Source: Verrucomicrobiia bacterium
GTDB lineage: Bacteria > Verrucomicrobiota > Verrucomicrobiia > Limisphaerales > UBA9464
Direction of reading: 5' to 3'
Length of the DNA: 64,000 bases
Assembly (NCBI GenBank): GCA_019634635.1
Contig: JAHCBB010000002.1
Span: 243,526 to 307,525 of the forward strand
The notes under the pieces were generated by a model. That model ran no database searches and had not been told where the DNA came from. It worked only from the letters and a program-made list of their open reading frames with translations. This document shows, one piece after another, positions 24,142-33,256 of the stretch (its first letter is position 1; every line of letters starts with the position of its first letter). Both the position numbers and the translations under genes were made by a program.

Positions 24142-26199
24142 CTACCAGATTTTCACCCGGTCGGCCGGTGGCCGGTACAATGGGGAGGACTCCGGGATGG
24201 ACCACGCCTCGTACCATGCCGGGGAGTTCACATGGGATCCGATGGCGCGAAACTGCCCGGGCGAATGCGGATCCACCACCAATCGCCGGCGCAGCTCGGG
24301 CTCCCGCCAGTTGACCCGCCACAGTTGCGACAGGCTGAGGAAGAACCGCTGTTCCGGCGTCAAGCCCTCCACGGTCCGGCGCCGGTCCGGATGCCGCTGC
24401 AGCGCGCGCTGCAGCGCCTCAAAGGCGATGTCCAGCCCGCCCAGGTCTGCCATGTTCTTCCCAAGGGTGAGTTGTCCGTTGACGAATTGTCCCGGCAGCG
24501 CCTCGTACCGGCTGAACTGTTCCTCCAGTTTGCGGGCGCGGGCTTCGAACTCCCGGGTGTCCGTCGCGGTCCACCAGTCCCGCAGGTTGCCTTCGGCGTC
24601 GTACTTGCGGCCCTGGTCGTCATAACCGTGCGTGATCTCGTGCCCGATCACCACCCCGATCGCCCCGTAGTTCACCGCGTCATCCATCTCGAAATCGAAG
24701 AACGGCGGCTGCAGGATTCCGGCGGGAAAGACGATCTCATTGTAGGCCGGGTTGAAGTAGGCGTTCACCGTCTGTGGGGTCATGCCCCATTCCGAGCGGT
24801 CCACCGGGCGGCCAATGCGGGCGAGCTGACGCTGCATCTCGAATTCCGCCGCCCGCCAGACGTTTCCCAGGTGATCGTCCGGCCGGATCTCAATGGCGCT
24901 GTAATCCCGGAAGGTGGATGGATGCCCGATCTTGGTGGTGAACCGCTCGAATTTCTCGAGGGCCAGGCGGCGTGTCGCCGGCTCCATCCATTCCACGCGC
25001 TGCAGCCGGTCCCGGAATACGGCCTTCAGGTCCTCGACCAGCTCATTCATGCGCTCCCGCGCCACCGGTGGGAAATGCCGGTCCACATACAGCCGGCCCA
25101 GTGCCTCGCCCAACGCGCCATCCAGGGTCCTGGCCGCCCGCTGCCATCGGGGTTCCGGTTGTGGCTGTCCCCGCAAGACGGTTCCGTAAAATGCAAAGTT
25201 TCGATCTTCGGCCTCGGCATTCAAATGGGCCGCGGTGTTGCGCAGCAAATGCCAGCGAAGGTAGGCGGTCCACGCCTCGCGATCCGTTTCCCCGGCAAGC
25301 CGGTCAAGCGCCTCCAGGAATTCAGGCTGTCCCACGATGACATGGGAGGGTGGCGGAATGTCCAGCGCCTCCACGTAGGCATCCCATGGTAGGTGCGGCG
25401 TCAGGGTCAGCAGCTGGTTCCAGCGCTTCTTGTGGTAGTTCTTCTCATCGTCCCGCAGTTCAGTTCGCGTCCGACTGGCCCTCGCCAGTTCGGTCTCCAG
25501 GGTCAGCACGTGCTCTGCGGCCCGGGCCGCCGCTTCCGGGGTGTCCCCAAGCAGGGTGAGCATGGAGGCCACATGACGCTGGTACTGCTCCCGCTGCGGA
25601 CGGAATCCCTCCGACAGGTAGTAATCGCGGTCCGGCAGGCCGAGCCCGCCCTGCCAGATGTAGAGTGCGTACACGGCGCTGTCCTTGGGATCCGGCACCA
25701 CGGAGGGCTCGAACAGAAGGTGAACGCCGCGCCGGTGAAGTCCGGCGACCCGCTGCATGCCCGCGGCACCGCTGTCCGCCGCCTCGATTCGCGCGAGGTC
25801 CGGCTGCAGGGGCCTGAGCCCGAGCGCTTCGAGACGGTTGGTGTCCATCGCCGCGCGAAAGAAGTCCCCGATCTGTCGTGTTGGGGAACGCGCCGGGGCC
25901 AGGGTGTCGGCAGCCGCCTCCTCCAGAAGCACCCGCACCAGGTGGAAATTGCGCTCCTGCAATTCGTCGAAGCCGGACCAGCGTGATTTGTCGGCCGGCA
26001 CCGGGTTCTGGTCCAGCCAGCGTCCGCAGGCGAACCGGTAGAAATCCGCCGCCGGGTTCACCGAGGGATCCATGTAATTCGTGGAAAACCGCGGCACGAC
26101 CGGCGCGGGAGCCGGCAGCGCGGCCGGGGCGGCCAGGGGCATCAGGATCGCGAGGCAGGATGCCAGCGCGGGGACCGGGGATTTCTTCGCGGATTCCAT
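24142..26199 (-). CDS. M13-family metallopeptidase (neprilysin/PepO-like) with altered zinc site
   Basis: 685 residues from MESAKKSPVPALASCL, giving a signal peptide. The peptidase M13 N-terminal domain begins NYMDPSVNPAADFYRFACGRW and the C-terminal catalytic domain includes VNAYFNPAYNEIVFPAGIL. The zinc helix is intact: HEITH at 520-524. The third ligand, normally Glu in the GENxAD motif, is Lys581 here (GKNMADLGG; codon AAG at 24459-24457). Everything around it is conserved and no frameshift is seen, so it is either an inactive homologue or a sequencing error. M13 enzymes cleave small peptides, here presumably in the periplasm. Divergent from cysK. Confidence 0.9.
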   Translation of the reverse strand: MESAKKSPVPALASCLAILMPLAAPAALPAPAPVVPRFSTNYMDPSVNPAADFYRFACGRWLDQNPVPADKSRWSGFDELQERNFHLVRVLLEEAAADTLAPARSPTRQIGDFFRAAMDTNRLEALGLRPLQPDLARIEAADSGAAGMQRVAGLHRRGVHLLFEPSVVPDPKDSAVYALYIWQGGLGLPDRDYYLSEGFRPQREQYQRHVASMLTLLGDTPEAAARAAEHVLTLETELARASRTRTELRDDEKNYHKKRWNQLLTLTPHLPWDAYVEALDIPPPSHVIVGQPEFLEALDRLAGETDREAWTAYLRWHLLRNTAAHLNAEAEDRNFAFYGTVLRGQPQPEPRWQRAARTLDGALGEALGRLYVDRHFPPVARERMNELVEDLKAVFRDRLQRVEWMEPATRRLALEKFERFTTKIGHPSTFRDYSAIEIRPDDHLGNVWRAAEFEMQRQLARIGRPVDRSEWGMTPQTVNAYFNPAYNEIVFPAGILQPPFFDFEMDDAVNYGAIGVVIGHEITHGYDDQGRKYDAEGNLRDWWTATDTREFEARARKLEEQFSRYEALPGQFVNGQLTLGKNMADLGGLDIAFEALQRALQRHPDRRRTVEGLTPEQRFFLSLSQLWRVNWREPELRRRLVVDPHSPGQFRAIGSHVNSPAWYEAWSIPESSPLYRPPADRVKIW

Positions 26200-26364
26200 G
26201 GCGGTTGAGCCTGCCAAGTCCGCCCCGTTGCGCAAGGCGCGGCGTCTCACGCCGGCCGGCACCCACGGGCGGGGACGGTCGGTAATCGGCTTGCCCGCGG
26301 TCCGTGTTTCCAGGCATTGTGGACGGCCGTCACGCTTCGCGAATCCACACATTTCCACCGTCCC

Positions 26365-27360
26365 ATGGGCAAGATCTTCAACAACATTGTCGAGACCGTC
26401 GGCCGCACACCGCTGGTCCGCCTCAATCGCATTCCCGCATCCGCGGGGGTGGACCCCTCCACGTCCATCCTGGTGAAGTGCGAGTTCTTCAATCCGCTGG
26501 GCAGCGTGAAGGACCGCATCGGCATGGCGATGATTGACGACGCCGAGCAGCGGGGGGTGATCAACCGCGATACCGTGATCATTGAGCCGACGTCGGGGAA
26601 CACCGGCATCGCGCTCGCGTTTGTCGCGGCGGCCAAGGGATACAAGCTGGTGCTCACGATGCCGGAGACGATGTCGCTGGAACGGCGCGTTCTGCTGGCC
26701 ATGCTCGGGGCGAAACTGGTGTTGACCCCCGGGGCGGAGGGCATGCGCGGGGCGATTGCGCGCGCCGAGCAACTGGCGAAGGAGACACCAAACTCATGGA
26801 TTCCCCAGCAGTTCGAGAACCCGGCCAACCCGGCGGTTCACGCCCGGACCACGGCGGAGGAGATCTGGTCTGATACCGACGGGATGGTGGACATCCTGGT
26901 GTCGGCCGTGGGCACCGGCGGGACCATTACCGGCTGCTATGAGGTCCTCCATGCGCGCAAACCCAGCTTCACCGCGATCGCCGTGGAGCCGAAGGATTCC
27001 CCGGTGATCACGCAGACGCTCCGGGGTGAAGCGGTGAAGCCCGGGCCCCACAAGATCCAGGGTACCGGTGCGGGATTTGTCCCAAAGAACCTGCACCTCA
27101 AGGGACCCAACGGTGAACCACAGATCACCGAGACCGTCGAGGTATCCAATGAGGACGCGTTCACCATGGCGCGACGTCTGGCGAAGGAGGAAGGGATGCT
27201 GGTGGGCATCTCGACCGGCGCCAATGTCTGGGCAGCCATCGAGATTGCCAGACGGCCGGCGAACCTCGGCAAAACCCTGGTGACCATCGGATGCTCGACC
27301 GGAGAACGCTATTTGTCCACGGCGCTGGCCGCCGAGGCGCGCGCCGAGGTGGGAGGCTGA
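26365..27360 (+). CDS. cysK: Cysteine synthase A
   Basis: 331 residues from [20 protein letters not shown]; the frame extends to 26317 but the family start is MGKIF. CysK makes cysteine from O-acetylserine and sulfide using PLP. The PLP lysine is in LGSVKDRIG, the substrate loop is [10 protein letters not shown], and the phosphate loop is [11 protein letters not shown]. It lies 117 bp upstream of sufT, a sulfur/Fe-S context. Confidence 0.95.
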   Translation: MGKIFNNIVETVGRTPLVRLNRIPASAGVDPSTSILVKCEFFNPLGSVKDRIGMAMIDDAEQRGVINRDTVIIEPTSGNTGIALAFVAAAKGYKLVLTMPETMSLERRVLLAMLGAKLVLTPGAEGMRGAIARAEQLAKETPNSWIPQQFENPANPAVHARTTAEEIWSDTDGMVDILVSAVGTGGTITGCYEVLHARKPSFTAIAVEPKDSPVITQTLRGEAVKPGPHKIQGTGAGFVPKNLHLKGPNGEPQITETVEVSNEDAFTMARRLAKEEGMLVGISTGANVWAAIEIARRPANLGKTLVTIGCSTGERYLSTALAAEARAEVGG

Positions 27361-27477
27361 GGACGGGACCGGCTCCCGCGACGGTTCCGCCAGACCGCGG
27401 GCGCCTGCGGGTGCGGACCTCCGGGCCGGGGATTTCCCGCGTTGCGTGGGGCGGGTTCGGGGTACACGCTCCCGCCC

Positions 27478-28029
27478 GTGAATACGGTTCAGTCGGTTAC
27501 CCTGTCCCGCGATTGCGATGCCGTGCAAATACCGGCCGGTAATACAGTCGTCCTCCCGGCCGGCACGGAGGTGGACATCACCCAGACGCTGGGGGGTTCC
27601 TACACGGTGCACGCGCTCGGGGCGTTGTTCCGGGTGGCCTCCAGGGACGCCGATGCCTTGGGATTGAATTCCGAGGCCGCCGCGCCGTCGGTTCCGGCCG
27701 CAGCGGGGACGGACAACGTCAACGAAGAGATGGTTTGGGACACCCTGCGCACCTGCTACGACCCGGAAATTCCGGTGAACATCGTGGACCTTGGACTGGT
27801 GTATGACATGGGCATCGAGGACCTCCCCACCGGCAACAAGAAGGTTTTTGTAAAAATGACCCTCACCGCGCCGGGATGCGGAATGGGGGCCACCATCGCC
27901 GGGGATGCCCAGCAGAAGATCCTGATGCTGCCCGCCGTCGAGGATGCCTCGGTGGAGATCGTCTGGGATCCACCCTGGCATCAGAGCATGATCACGCCGC
28001 AGGGCCGCCGCTCGCTGGGGATCGAATGA
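27478..28029 (+). CDS. sufT: Putative Fe-S cluster assembly factor SufT
   Basis: 183 residues. A GTG at 27478 (VNTVQSVTLSRDCDAVQIP) was chosen because the SufT N-terminal region starts there. An N-terminal beta domain (DITQTLGGSYTVHA) is followed by a DUF59/MIP18-like domain from about residue 80: CYDPEIPVNIVDLGLVYDM, TLTAPGCGMG and VWDPPW. The Cys in the APGC motif is the expected Fe-S or target-binding residue. SufT-type proteins aid maturation of Fe-S proteins. No other suf genes are in the window. Confidence 0.9.
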   Translation: MNTVQSVTLSRDCDAVQIPAGNTVVLPAGTEVDITQTLGGSYTVHALGALFRVASRDADALGLNSEAAAPSVPAAAGTDNVNEEMVWDTLRTCYDPEIPVNIVDLGLVYDMGIEDLPTGNKKVFVKMTLTAPGCGMGATIAGDAQQKILMLPAVEDASVEIVWDPPWHQSMITPQGRRSLGIE

Positions 28030-28030
28030 T

Positions 28031-28048
28031 CGGGCGGGGTTCCGCCCG
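28031..28048 (+). terminator. GC-rich hairpin after sufT
   Basis: A perfect 7-bp stem CGGGCGG / CCGCCCG with loop GGTT starts one base after the sufT stop. There is no U-tract, so intrinsic termination is uncertain. Confidence 0.4.
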
Positions 28049-28118
28049 GGTGTGCGGCGCTGAGAAATGCCTTGCACGCCCGGGGGGCAGTCCTCAGTTT
28101 CCGCCCGAATTCCGCGGG

Positions 28119-28193
<75 letters not shown>

Positions 28194-28310
28194 CTCCCCG
28201 CGAATTGCCGCCGGGTCGCCCGGGAGGTGTGTGGCGGGAGGGGGGGGCTCCGCGACGTGGCGGCTGAATCCGCAGTTGGCATCGGCCGTCCGACGGACAA
28301 GATTGCCTCC

Positions 28311-29759
28311 ATGAGCCATCATCCATTCCAGCCGGAGCACCTTGCCCTGACCCGACGCGAGTTCATAAGCCGCTGCGGCATGGGCATGGGGTCGCTCGCG
28401 CTGGGGGCGATGCTCGGGTCCTTGGGAGCCACGGCCGTCGGGGCGGGACCCATGGAGGCAAACCCGCTGATGCCCAAGGCGCCGCAGTTCCGCGGGCGCG
28501 CCCGGAGAGTGCTGCACATCTTCCTGAACGGTGGGGCGTCGCATGTGGACACCTTCGATCCCAAGCCGGCGCTTGACCGCTGGCACGGGAAGGAAATCCC
28601 GGTCCACTTTGCGACCGAGCGGAAGACCGGAGCGGCCTTTCGGTCGCCCTTCAATTTTCAACGGTACGGCCGCTGCGGGATGGAGGTCAGCGAATTGTTC
28701 CACCACACCGCGCAGCATGCCGACGACCTGTGTGTGATCCGCTCCATGCATGCCGACGTGCCGAACCACGAACCGTCGCTGCTGCTGATGAACTGCGGGG
28801 AGGCGCGACTTCCCCGGCCCAGCATGGGTTCGTGGATCACCTACGGCCTGGGCACCGAGAACCAAAACCTGCCGGGGTTCATCGCCATGTGCCCGGGCGG
28901 GTATCCGATTCAGGAATCGCAGAACTGGCAGAGCGGCTTCCTGCCGGGCGTGTTCCAGGGCACCTACATCAACACCGAGCACACGCAGCTCGAGCAGTTG
29001 ATTGAAAACATCCGGAGCCACCATGCGTCGCTGTCCGGACAGCGACGGCAGCTCGATCTCCTTCAGGCGCTGAACGCGAGGCATCAGGCGGCGCGCGCCG
29101 CCGACGCCCAGATCGAGGCGCGCATCCAGAGCTTCGAGCTGGCATACCGCATGCAGATGGAGGCTGCGGATGCGTTCGACATCCTGCGCGAGCCGGAGCC
29201 GGTGCGCGCGCGGTATGGCGACGGGGTGCAGGCGCGGCAGTTGCTGATCGCCCGGAGGTTGCTGGAGCGCGGCGTGCGGTTTGTCCAGGTGTGGCATGGT
29301 GCCGGGCAGCCCTGGGACAACCACGATGACATCGAGGACAACCATCGGCGGCTGGCAGGGCAGTGCGACCGGGCCATCGGAGCGCTGCTGACGGATCTCA
29401 AGGACCGGGGGATGTTGCAGGACACCCTGGTGATCTGCTCGGGAGAGTTCGGCCGCACCCCGACCGTGGAGTTGCCGACCCCCGGGGCCAACGCGGGCAA
29501 GCAGAACGGACGCGACCACAACAACCATGGGTTCACCACCTGGCTTGCAGGCGGCGGGGTCCGTGGGGGGTACGTTCATGGGGCGACCGACGAATTCGGG
29601 TTCGCAGCGGTCGAAAACAAGGTCCACGTGCACGACCTGCACGCCACCCTCCTGGCCCTGCTTGGCTTCGACCACGAAACCTTCACCTTCCGATACGCCG
29701 GCCGCGACTTCCGCCTGACGGACGTCCACGGTCAGGTGGTCCGCGAGCTGATGGCGTGA
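28311..29759 (+). CDS. DUF1501 (sulfatase-like) Tat-exported protein
   Basis: 482 residues. The start MSHHPFQPEHLALTRREFIS holds a twin-Arg motif (TRREFISR) followed by a hydrophobic stretch GMGSLALGAMLGSLGA, indicating Tat export. The DUF1501 alkaline-phosphatase-like fold shows LNGGASHVDTFDPKP near residue 75, RSMHADVPNHEPS, VWHGAGQPWDNHDD and GEFGRTP, then GRDHNNHGFTTWLAGGGV. DUF1501 genes usually follow a DUF1549/DUF1553 cytochrome gene in planctomycete and verrucomicrobial catabolic pairs; here it stands alone after tRNA-Val. The substrate is unknown. Confidence 0.92.
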   Translation: MSHHPFQPEHLALTRREFISRCGMGMGSLALGAMLGSLGATAVGAGPMEANPLMPKAPQFRGRARRVLHIFLNGGASHVDTFDPKPALDRWHGKEIPVHFATERKTGAAFRSPFNFQRYGRCGMEVSELFHHTAQHADDLCVIRSMHADVPNHEPSLLLMNCGEARLPRPSMGSWITYGLGTENQNLPGFIAMCPGGYPIQESQNWQSGFLPGVFQGTYINTEHTQLEQLIENIRSHHASLSGQRRQLDLLQALNARHQAARAADAQIEARIQSFELAYRMQMEAADAFDILREPEPVRARYGDGVQARQLLIARRLLERGVRFVQVWHGAGQPWDNHDDIEDNHRRLAGQCDRAIGALLTDLKDRGMLQDTLVICSGEFGRTPTVELPTPGANAGKQNGRDHNNHGFTTWLAGGGVRGGYVHGATDEFGFAAVENKVHVHDLHATLLALLGFDHETFTFRYAGRDFRLTDVHGQVVRELMA

Positions 29760-29782
29760 GCGCGGGCCCCGGAAAAGCAGAA

Positions 29783-29803
29783 CGGCGCCCGGTGGGGGCG
29801 CCG
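29783..29803. terminator. Shared hairpin between convergent DUF1501 and rpsT genes
   Basis: A perfect 7-bp stem CGGCGCC / GGCGCCG with a 7-nt loop lies between convergent stops (29759 and 29844). The minus-strand side is followed by a modest T-rich run (TTCTGCTTTTCC), so it probably serves rpsT best. Confidence 0.55.
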
Positions 29804-29843
29804 CTTTCTGGCGTGTTGCGATTGATCCAGCCGGCCGGAGATA

Positions 29844-30149
29844 TCAGGCGGTTGCCGGTGTTGCGGTCGCCGGTTGCGGTGCCGGTGCTGCAGAGCGATT
29901 CAGACGGACCTGGAGGCGGGAGCGTTTGCGGTCTGCCGTGTTGGACTTCACCGTGCCCGTCTTGACCGCTTTGCCGTATGCGGAGCTCACCTCTCGGAAT
30001 GCGGTGGCCGCTTCCGGGTTCTTGCCGTCCTTGACGAGTGACAGGAAGCGCTTCTCGAGCGTCTTGAGGCGCGAGACCAACGACCGGTTGCGGGCGGCCT
30101 TGCTCGCGTTGGAGCGGGTGCGTTTTTCTGCGGACTTTGTATTCGGCAT
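29844..30149 (-). CDS. rpsT: 30S ribosomal protein S20
   Basis: 101 residues from MPNTKSAEKRTRSNASKAAR; the frame continues upstream to 30407 but this ATG matches the family start. S20 binds 16S rRNA. Lysine/arginine-rich helices as expected (TLEKRFLSLV, KSNTADRKRSRLQVRLN), with a short Ala/Pro-rich C-terminal tail typical of subdivision 3 relatives. Confidence 0.93.
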   Translation of the reverse strand: MPNTKSAEKRTRSNASKAARNRSLVSRLKTLEKRFLSLVKDGKNPEAATAFREVSSAYGKAVKTGTVKSNTADRKRSRLQVRLNRSAAPAPQPATATPATA

Positions 30150-30507
30150 AGCGGGTGACTCGAAACTGAACCGCCACCCTATCGGGTGGACTGCTGTTGT
30201 CAACGACGCGGTGCGGCACCCCAAATTCCCGGATTCATCTCCGGTTGCGTGACCGTCGCCTTGGGATGGCCCCGTCACCGTCTTGGGCGCGACGACTTGA
30301 GGACGTCCGTCCGCCGGCCCATGAGAAACGTGCTTGCGCGCCCCGCAAAGAGCTCGTGAGGTGACGCCCGCCGTGGGGTCCGGAGCCCCGGCGGATCCCG
30401 GGGACACCGAACGGGCCCGGACTGGGAATTCTCACGCCCGGCATGCATCCTTGGTGGAAATCCATCGTTCTGCTGTCGCCAAGCAACCTCTTCATGGCGT
30501 TTGTCTG
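30150..30507. other. Intergenic region between divergent rpsT and ung
   Basis: 358 bp separating two divergent genes; it must hold both promoters. I see no convincing gene, RNA or strong promoter match here; frames that read through it are extensions of rpsT or ung. Confidence 0.5.
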
Positions 30508-31194
30508 ATGCTTCCCCCGATTCCACAAGGATGGAGGCGTCTCCTGGCGGGGGAGACTGCCCAGCCGTATTTCCGCGAGTTGGAGACTTTTCTGGAGGCG
30601 GATTCGGCTGCCGGCCGGGTGGTTCTGCCGGATCTTCCGGACGTCTTTCGCGCGCTCGAACTCACCCCGTACTCGGACGTCCGGGTCGCGATTCTTGGGC
30701 AGGACCCGTATCCCACACCGGGCCATGCCCACGGCCTGTCGTTCTCGGTTCGCCCCGGAGTGCGGCCCCTGCCCGGATCCCTGCGCAACGTTTTCCGCGA
30801 GTTGCGCGACGATGTGGGCTGCGAGGCGCCGTCGCATGGATGCCTGGAGTCGTGGGCGCACCAGGGGGTGCTTTTGCTGAACATGGTGCTCACCGTCCGG
30901 GCGCGGGAGCCGGCGTCCCATCAGGGCCGGGGCTGGGAGACCTTCACTCATCGCATCCTGGACCGCCTCAACGAGCGAGACACCCCTGTCGTGTTCCTGC
31001 TCTGGGGCCGCGCCGCGCAGGCCGGACGGCGCCGGATCACCGCATCGCATCATCACGTGATTGAGACCGCCCACCCGTCGCCCCTGTCGGCGCGCCACTT
31101 TTTCGGCTGCCGCTGCTTCTCGGCCACCAACCGCTGCCTTACCGGACTCGGGCTGCCGCCCGTGGACTGGCAGTTGCCACAGACATTGGAATAA
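30508..31194 (+). CDS. ung: Uracil-DNA glycosylase (family 1)
   Basis: 228 residues from MLPPIPQGWRRLLAGE. UNG excises uracil from DNA. The water-activating motif GQDPYPTPGHAHGLSFSV begins at residue 64 and the closing motif HPSPLSARHFFGC is near the C-terminus; LLNMVLTVR and FLLWGRAAQ are the other family blocks. It stands alone, convergent with hisC 32 bp away. Confidence 0.96.
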   Translation: MLPPIPQGWRRLLAGETAQPYFRELETFLEADSAAGRVVLPDLPDVFRALELTPYSDVRVAILGQDPYPTPGHAHGLSFSVRPGVRPLPGSLRNVFRELRDDVGCEAPSHGCLESWAHQGVLLLNMVLTVRAREPASHQGRGWETFTHRILDRLNERDTPVVFLLWGRAAQAGRRRITASHHHVIETAHPSPLSARHFFGCRCFSATNRCLTGLGLPPVDWQLPQTLE

Positions 31195-31226
31195 GGCGGG
31201 GCCGGGGCATCGGCCAGGACGGTGAC

Positions 31227-32360
31227 CTACCTGGAGGCGGTCCGCCCTCCGGCCTGGATCTGGCGCACCACCTTCAAGAGGGTCGCGACTTCTGCCTCCG
31301 TGCCGACGGTGATTCGCAGGTACGCGTTGACCTCCGGGGAACGGAACCAGCGCACCAAGATTTTGCGGTCCCGCAACCGTTGCAGCCATTCCTCGGCCGG
31401 CGGACCGGCCGGGCGTGCGAGCAGGAAATTGGCAGCGCTGGGCAGCACCGACCAGCCCAGGCCGGTCAATTCACGGCGCAACTGCTCCCGGGTTGCGATC
31501 AGGCGGCGGAAATTGCGCCGGTAATAGGGGAGGTCTGTCAGCGTCGCCAGGGCCGCCAACTGTCCGAGGCCGTTCACGTTGTAGCTGTCCCGGATGGTGT
31601 GCAGCGCGCGAATGAGCTCCGGGGGCCCGACGAAATAGCCCACGCGTTGGAAGCAAAGCGAGTAGGCCTTGGAGAAAGTGCGCGACACGATGACGTGCGG
31701 ATGCTTCAGCGCGAGTTCCAGCGCGTTCTCCCGGGCGAAATCCACATAGGCCTCGTCCAGGATCACCACGCCCCGTAGCGACCGGCACAAGGCGTCGAGT
31801 TCCTCGGTCGCGTAGCCGCGTCCGCTGGGTGCATTGGGCGTGGTGACCAGCGTCAGTGCCGCGTTTGCCTCCCAGGTGGAGGACCGCCGGAGGTCGCGCA
31901 GTCGGGGCAGGGCGAAGTCCTGTGCGAGCGGTTGCGCGAGGGTGCGGGCCCCATGAATGCCCGCCAGGACGGGATACAGGGAGTAACTGGGGTGGAAGTA
32001 TTGGATCGTCGCGAGGGCCGGATGAACCGCCGCGGCGGCCGAGTCGGCGGGCTCGACAAAGGCACGGGTCGCGAGCGCCAGCAGTTCGTCCGAGCCGTTG
32101 CCGACGATCAGGTGGTCGGCGGTGCAGCCGTGCAGGCGCGCCAGCCGGGCGCGCAGGGCATCCGCCCCCGGATTCGGGTACAACCGGAGCCGTCCGTCCA
32201 CCGCCGCCCGCGTGGCCTTGAGGACCCGGGGCGAGGGAGGATACGGGTTCTCATTGGTGTTCAACTTGATCAGTCCCGACTCCCGCGGTTGCTCCCCGGG
32301 GGTGTAGCCTTCAAGCGCGCGGATCCCGGGACGGATTCGCGACGCGGCGCGTGATGCCAT
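31227..32360 (-). CDS. hisC: Histidinol-phosphate aminotransferase
   Basis: 377 residues. HisC transfers an amino group to imidazole-acetol phosphate in histidine synthesis using PLP. Class I/II hallmarks: LNTNENPYPPSP, GNGSDELL, LTLVTTPNAPSGR, VILDEAYVDF, and the PLP lysine in SRTFSKAYSL. The residues after the lysine read CFQRVGY rather than the usual AGLRVGY. No other his genes are present in the window. Confidence 0.93.
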   Translation of the reverse strand: MASRAASRIRPGIRALEGYTPGEQPRESGLIKLNTNENPYPPSPRVLKATRAAVDGRLRLYPNPGADALRARLARLHGCTADHLIVGNGSDELLALATRAFVEPADSAAAAVHPALATIQYFHPSYSLYPVLAGIHGARTLAQPLAQDFALPRLRDLRRSSTWEANAALTLVTTPNAPSGRGYATEELDALCRSLRGVVILDEAYVDFARENALELALKHPHVIVSRTFSKAYSLCFQRVGYFVGPPELIRALHTIRDSYNVNGLGQLAALATLTDLPYYRRNFRRLIATREQLRRELTGLGWSVLPSAANFLLARPAGPPAEEWLQRLRDRKILVRWFRSPEVNAYLRITVGTEAEVATLLKVVRQIQAGGRTASR

Positions 32361-32522
32361 GCGCGGGGAATATCATCGCACCGGGGCCGCGGCAAACCGG
32401 ACGGCAGCCGGCGGCCGCAGCCTGATCGAAACCCGGCCGCCGGCCGGGTGGGATGGACGGGGCCGTCCGGTCGCGAATCTTGGGGATGCGCAGGGAGCTG
32501 TGGACTCGGTAGAGAAGCCGGA

Positions 32523-33200
32523 ATGCACTGGAATCTACGTCCCCTGCGGCGCCCCCGCGGCTTCACGCAGGTGGAATTGCTGATGACTGCGGCGATTCTG
32601 ACTGTTCTGGCCGGGCTGCTGTTGCCGGCGGTGTCGCGGGCGCGATCCCGGGCCCTCGGAGCCGTATGCCGAAGCAACCTGCGCCAGTGGGGCATCGCCA
32701 CGTTCCTCTTCGCTTCGGACAACAACGGGCTGCTGCCCCTGGACGGTACACCGAACGGGCGCTCGACGGACGCCGGATGGTATGTGGACCTGCCGCGCAC
32801 CATGGGCATGGCCCCCTACCAGGCGATGGCCTGGCGCACAAACCCGTCGGTGCCGGTGGGGAACTCCATTTGGATCTGCCCGGCGAATCCCCGACGCAGC
32901 AACCAGCACAACCTCTTCCACTACTGCCTCAACCGGCACGTCAATGGCTCGGGGTCCGGCCTTCAGGCGTTGCTGGCCGACGTTCCGCGCCCGCAACGGA
33001 CCATCTGGATGTTCGACAACGGAGGCCTGGCGGCGGTGGCGGGTCCGAATAATGTGCACACGAACCTGCATCGGCGCGGGTGTCACTTTCTGATGCTGGA
33101 CGGCCACGCAGTTCGGCGTCCGAACTCCGAGTATTGGGACTTTCCGAATCAGCGGGGGCGAACCGATCACCCGGAACTGCGCTGGGATCCTTGGGAGTGA
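32523..33200 (+). CDS. Type II secretion-like pseudopilin (H-X9-DG type)
   Basis: 225 residues from MHWNLRPLRRPRGFTQVE. A type III signal is cleaved at RG/FTQVELLM by prepilin peptidase, followed by the hydrophobic helix TAAILTVLAGLLLPAVSRAR. The globular part has CRSNLRQWGIA and ICPANPRRSNQHN and ends with the H-X9-DG motif (His, then FLMLDGHA), typical of the expanded pseudopilin-like families of Planctomycetes and Verrucomicrobia. No secretion-machinery genes are adjacent. Its ATG is 162 bp from the divergent hisC start. Confidence 0.88.
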   Translation: MHWNLRPLRRPRGFTQVELLMTAAILTVLAGLLLPAVSRARSRALGAVCRSNLRQWGIATFLFASDNNGLLPLDGTPNGRSTDAGWYVDLPRTMGMAPYQAMAWRTNPSVPVGNSIWICPANPRRSNQHNLFHYCLNRHVNGSGSGLQALLADVPRPQRTIWMFDNGGLAAVAGPNNVHTNLHRRGCHFLMLDGHAVRRPNSEYWDFPNQRGRTDHPELRWDPWE

Positions 33201-33256
33201 GGCCAGCGCATGTTCGGGCGTTCCCTTCCTGGATGCCGGTGGATAGTGTTCCGCCC

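Noticed and set aside
32431..32449. ACCCGGCC-GCC-GGCCGGGT palindrome as a terminator or operator
   Set aside because: It has no T-tract and sits between the divergent hisC and pseudopilin starts; such GC palindromes are expected by chance in this composition.
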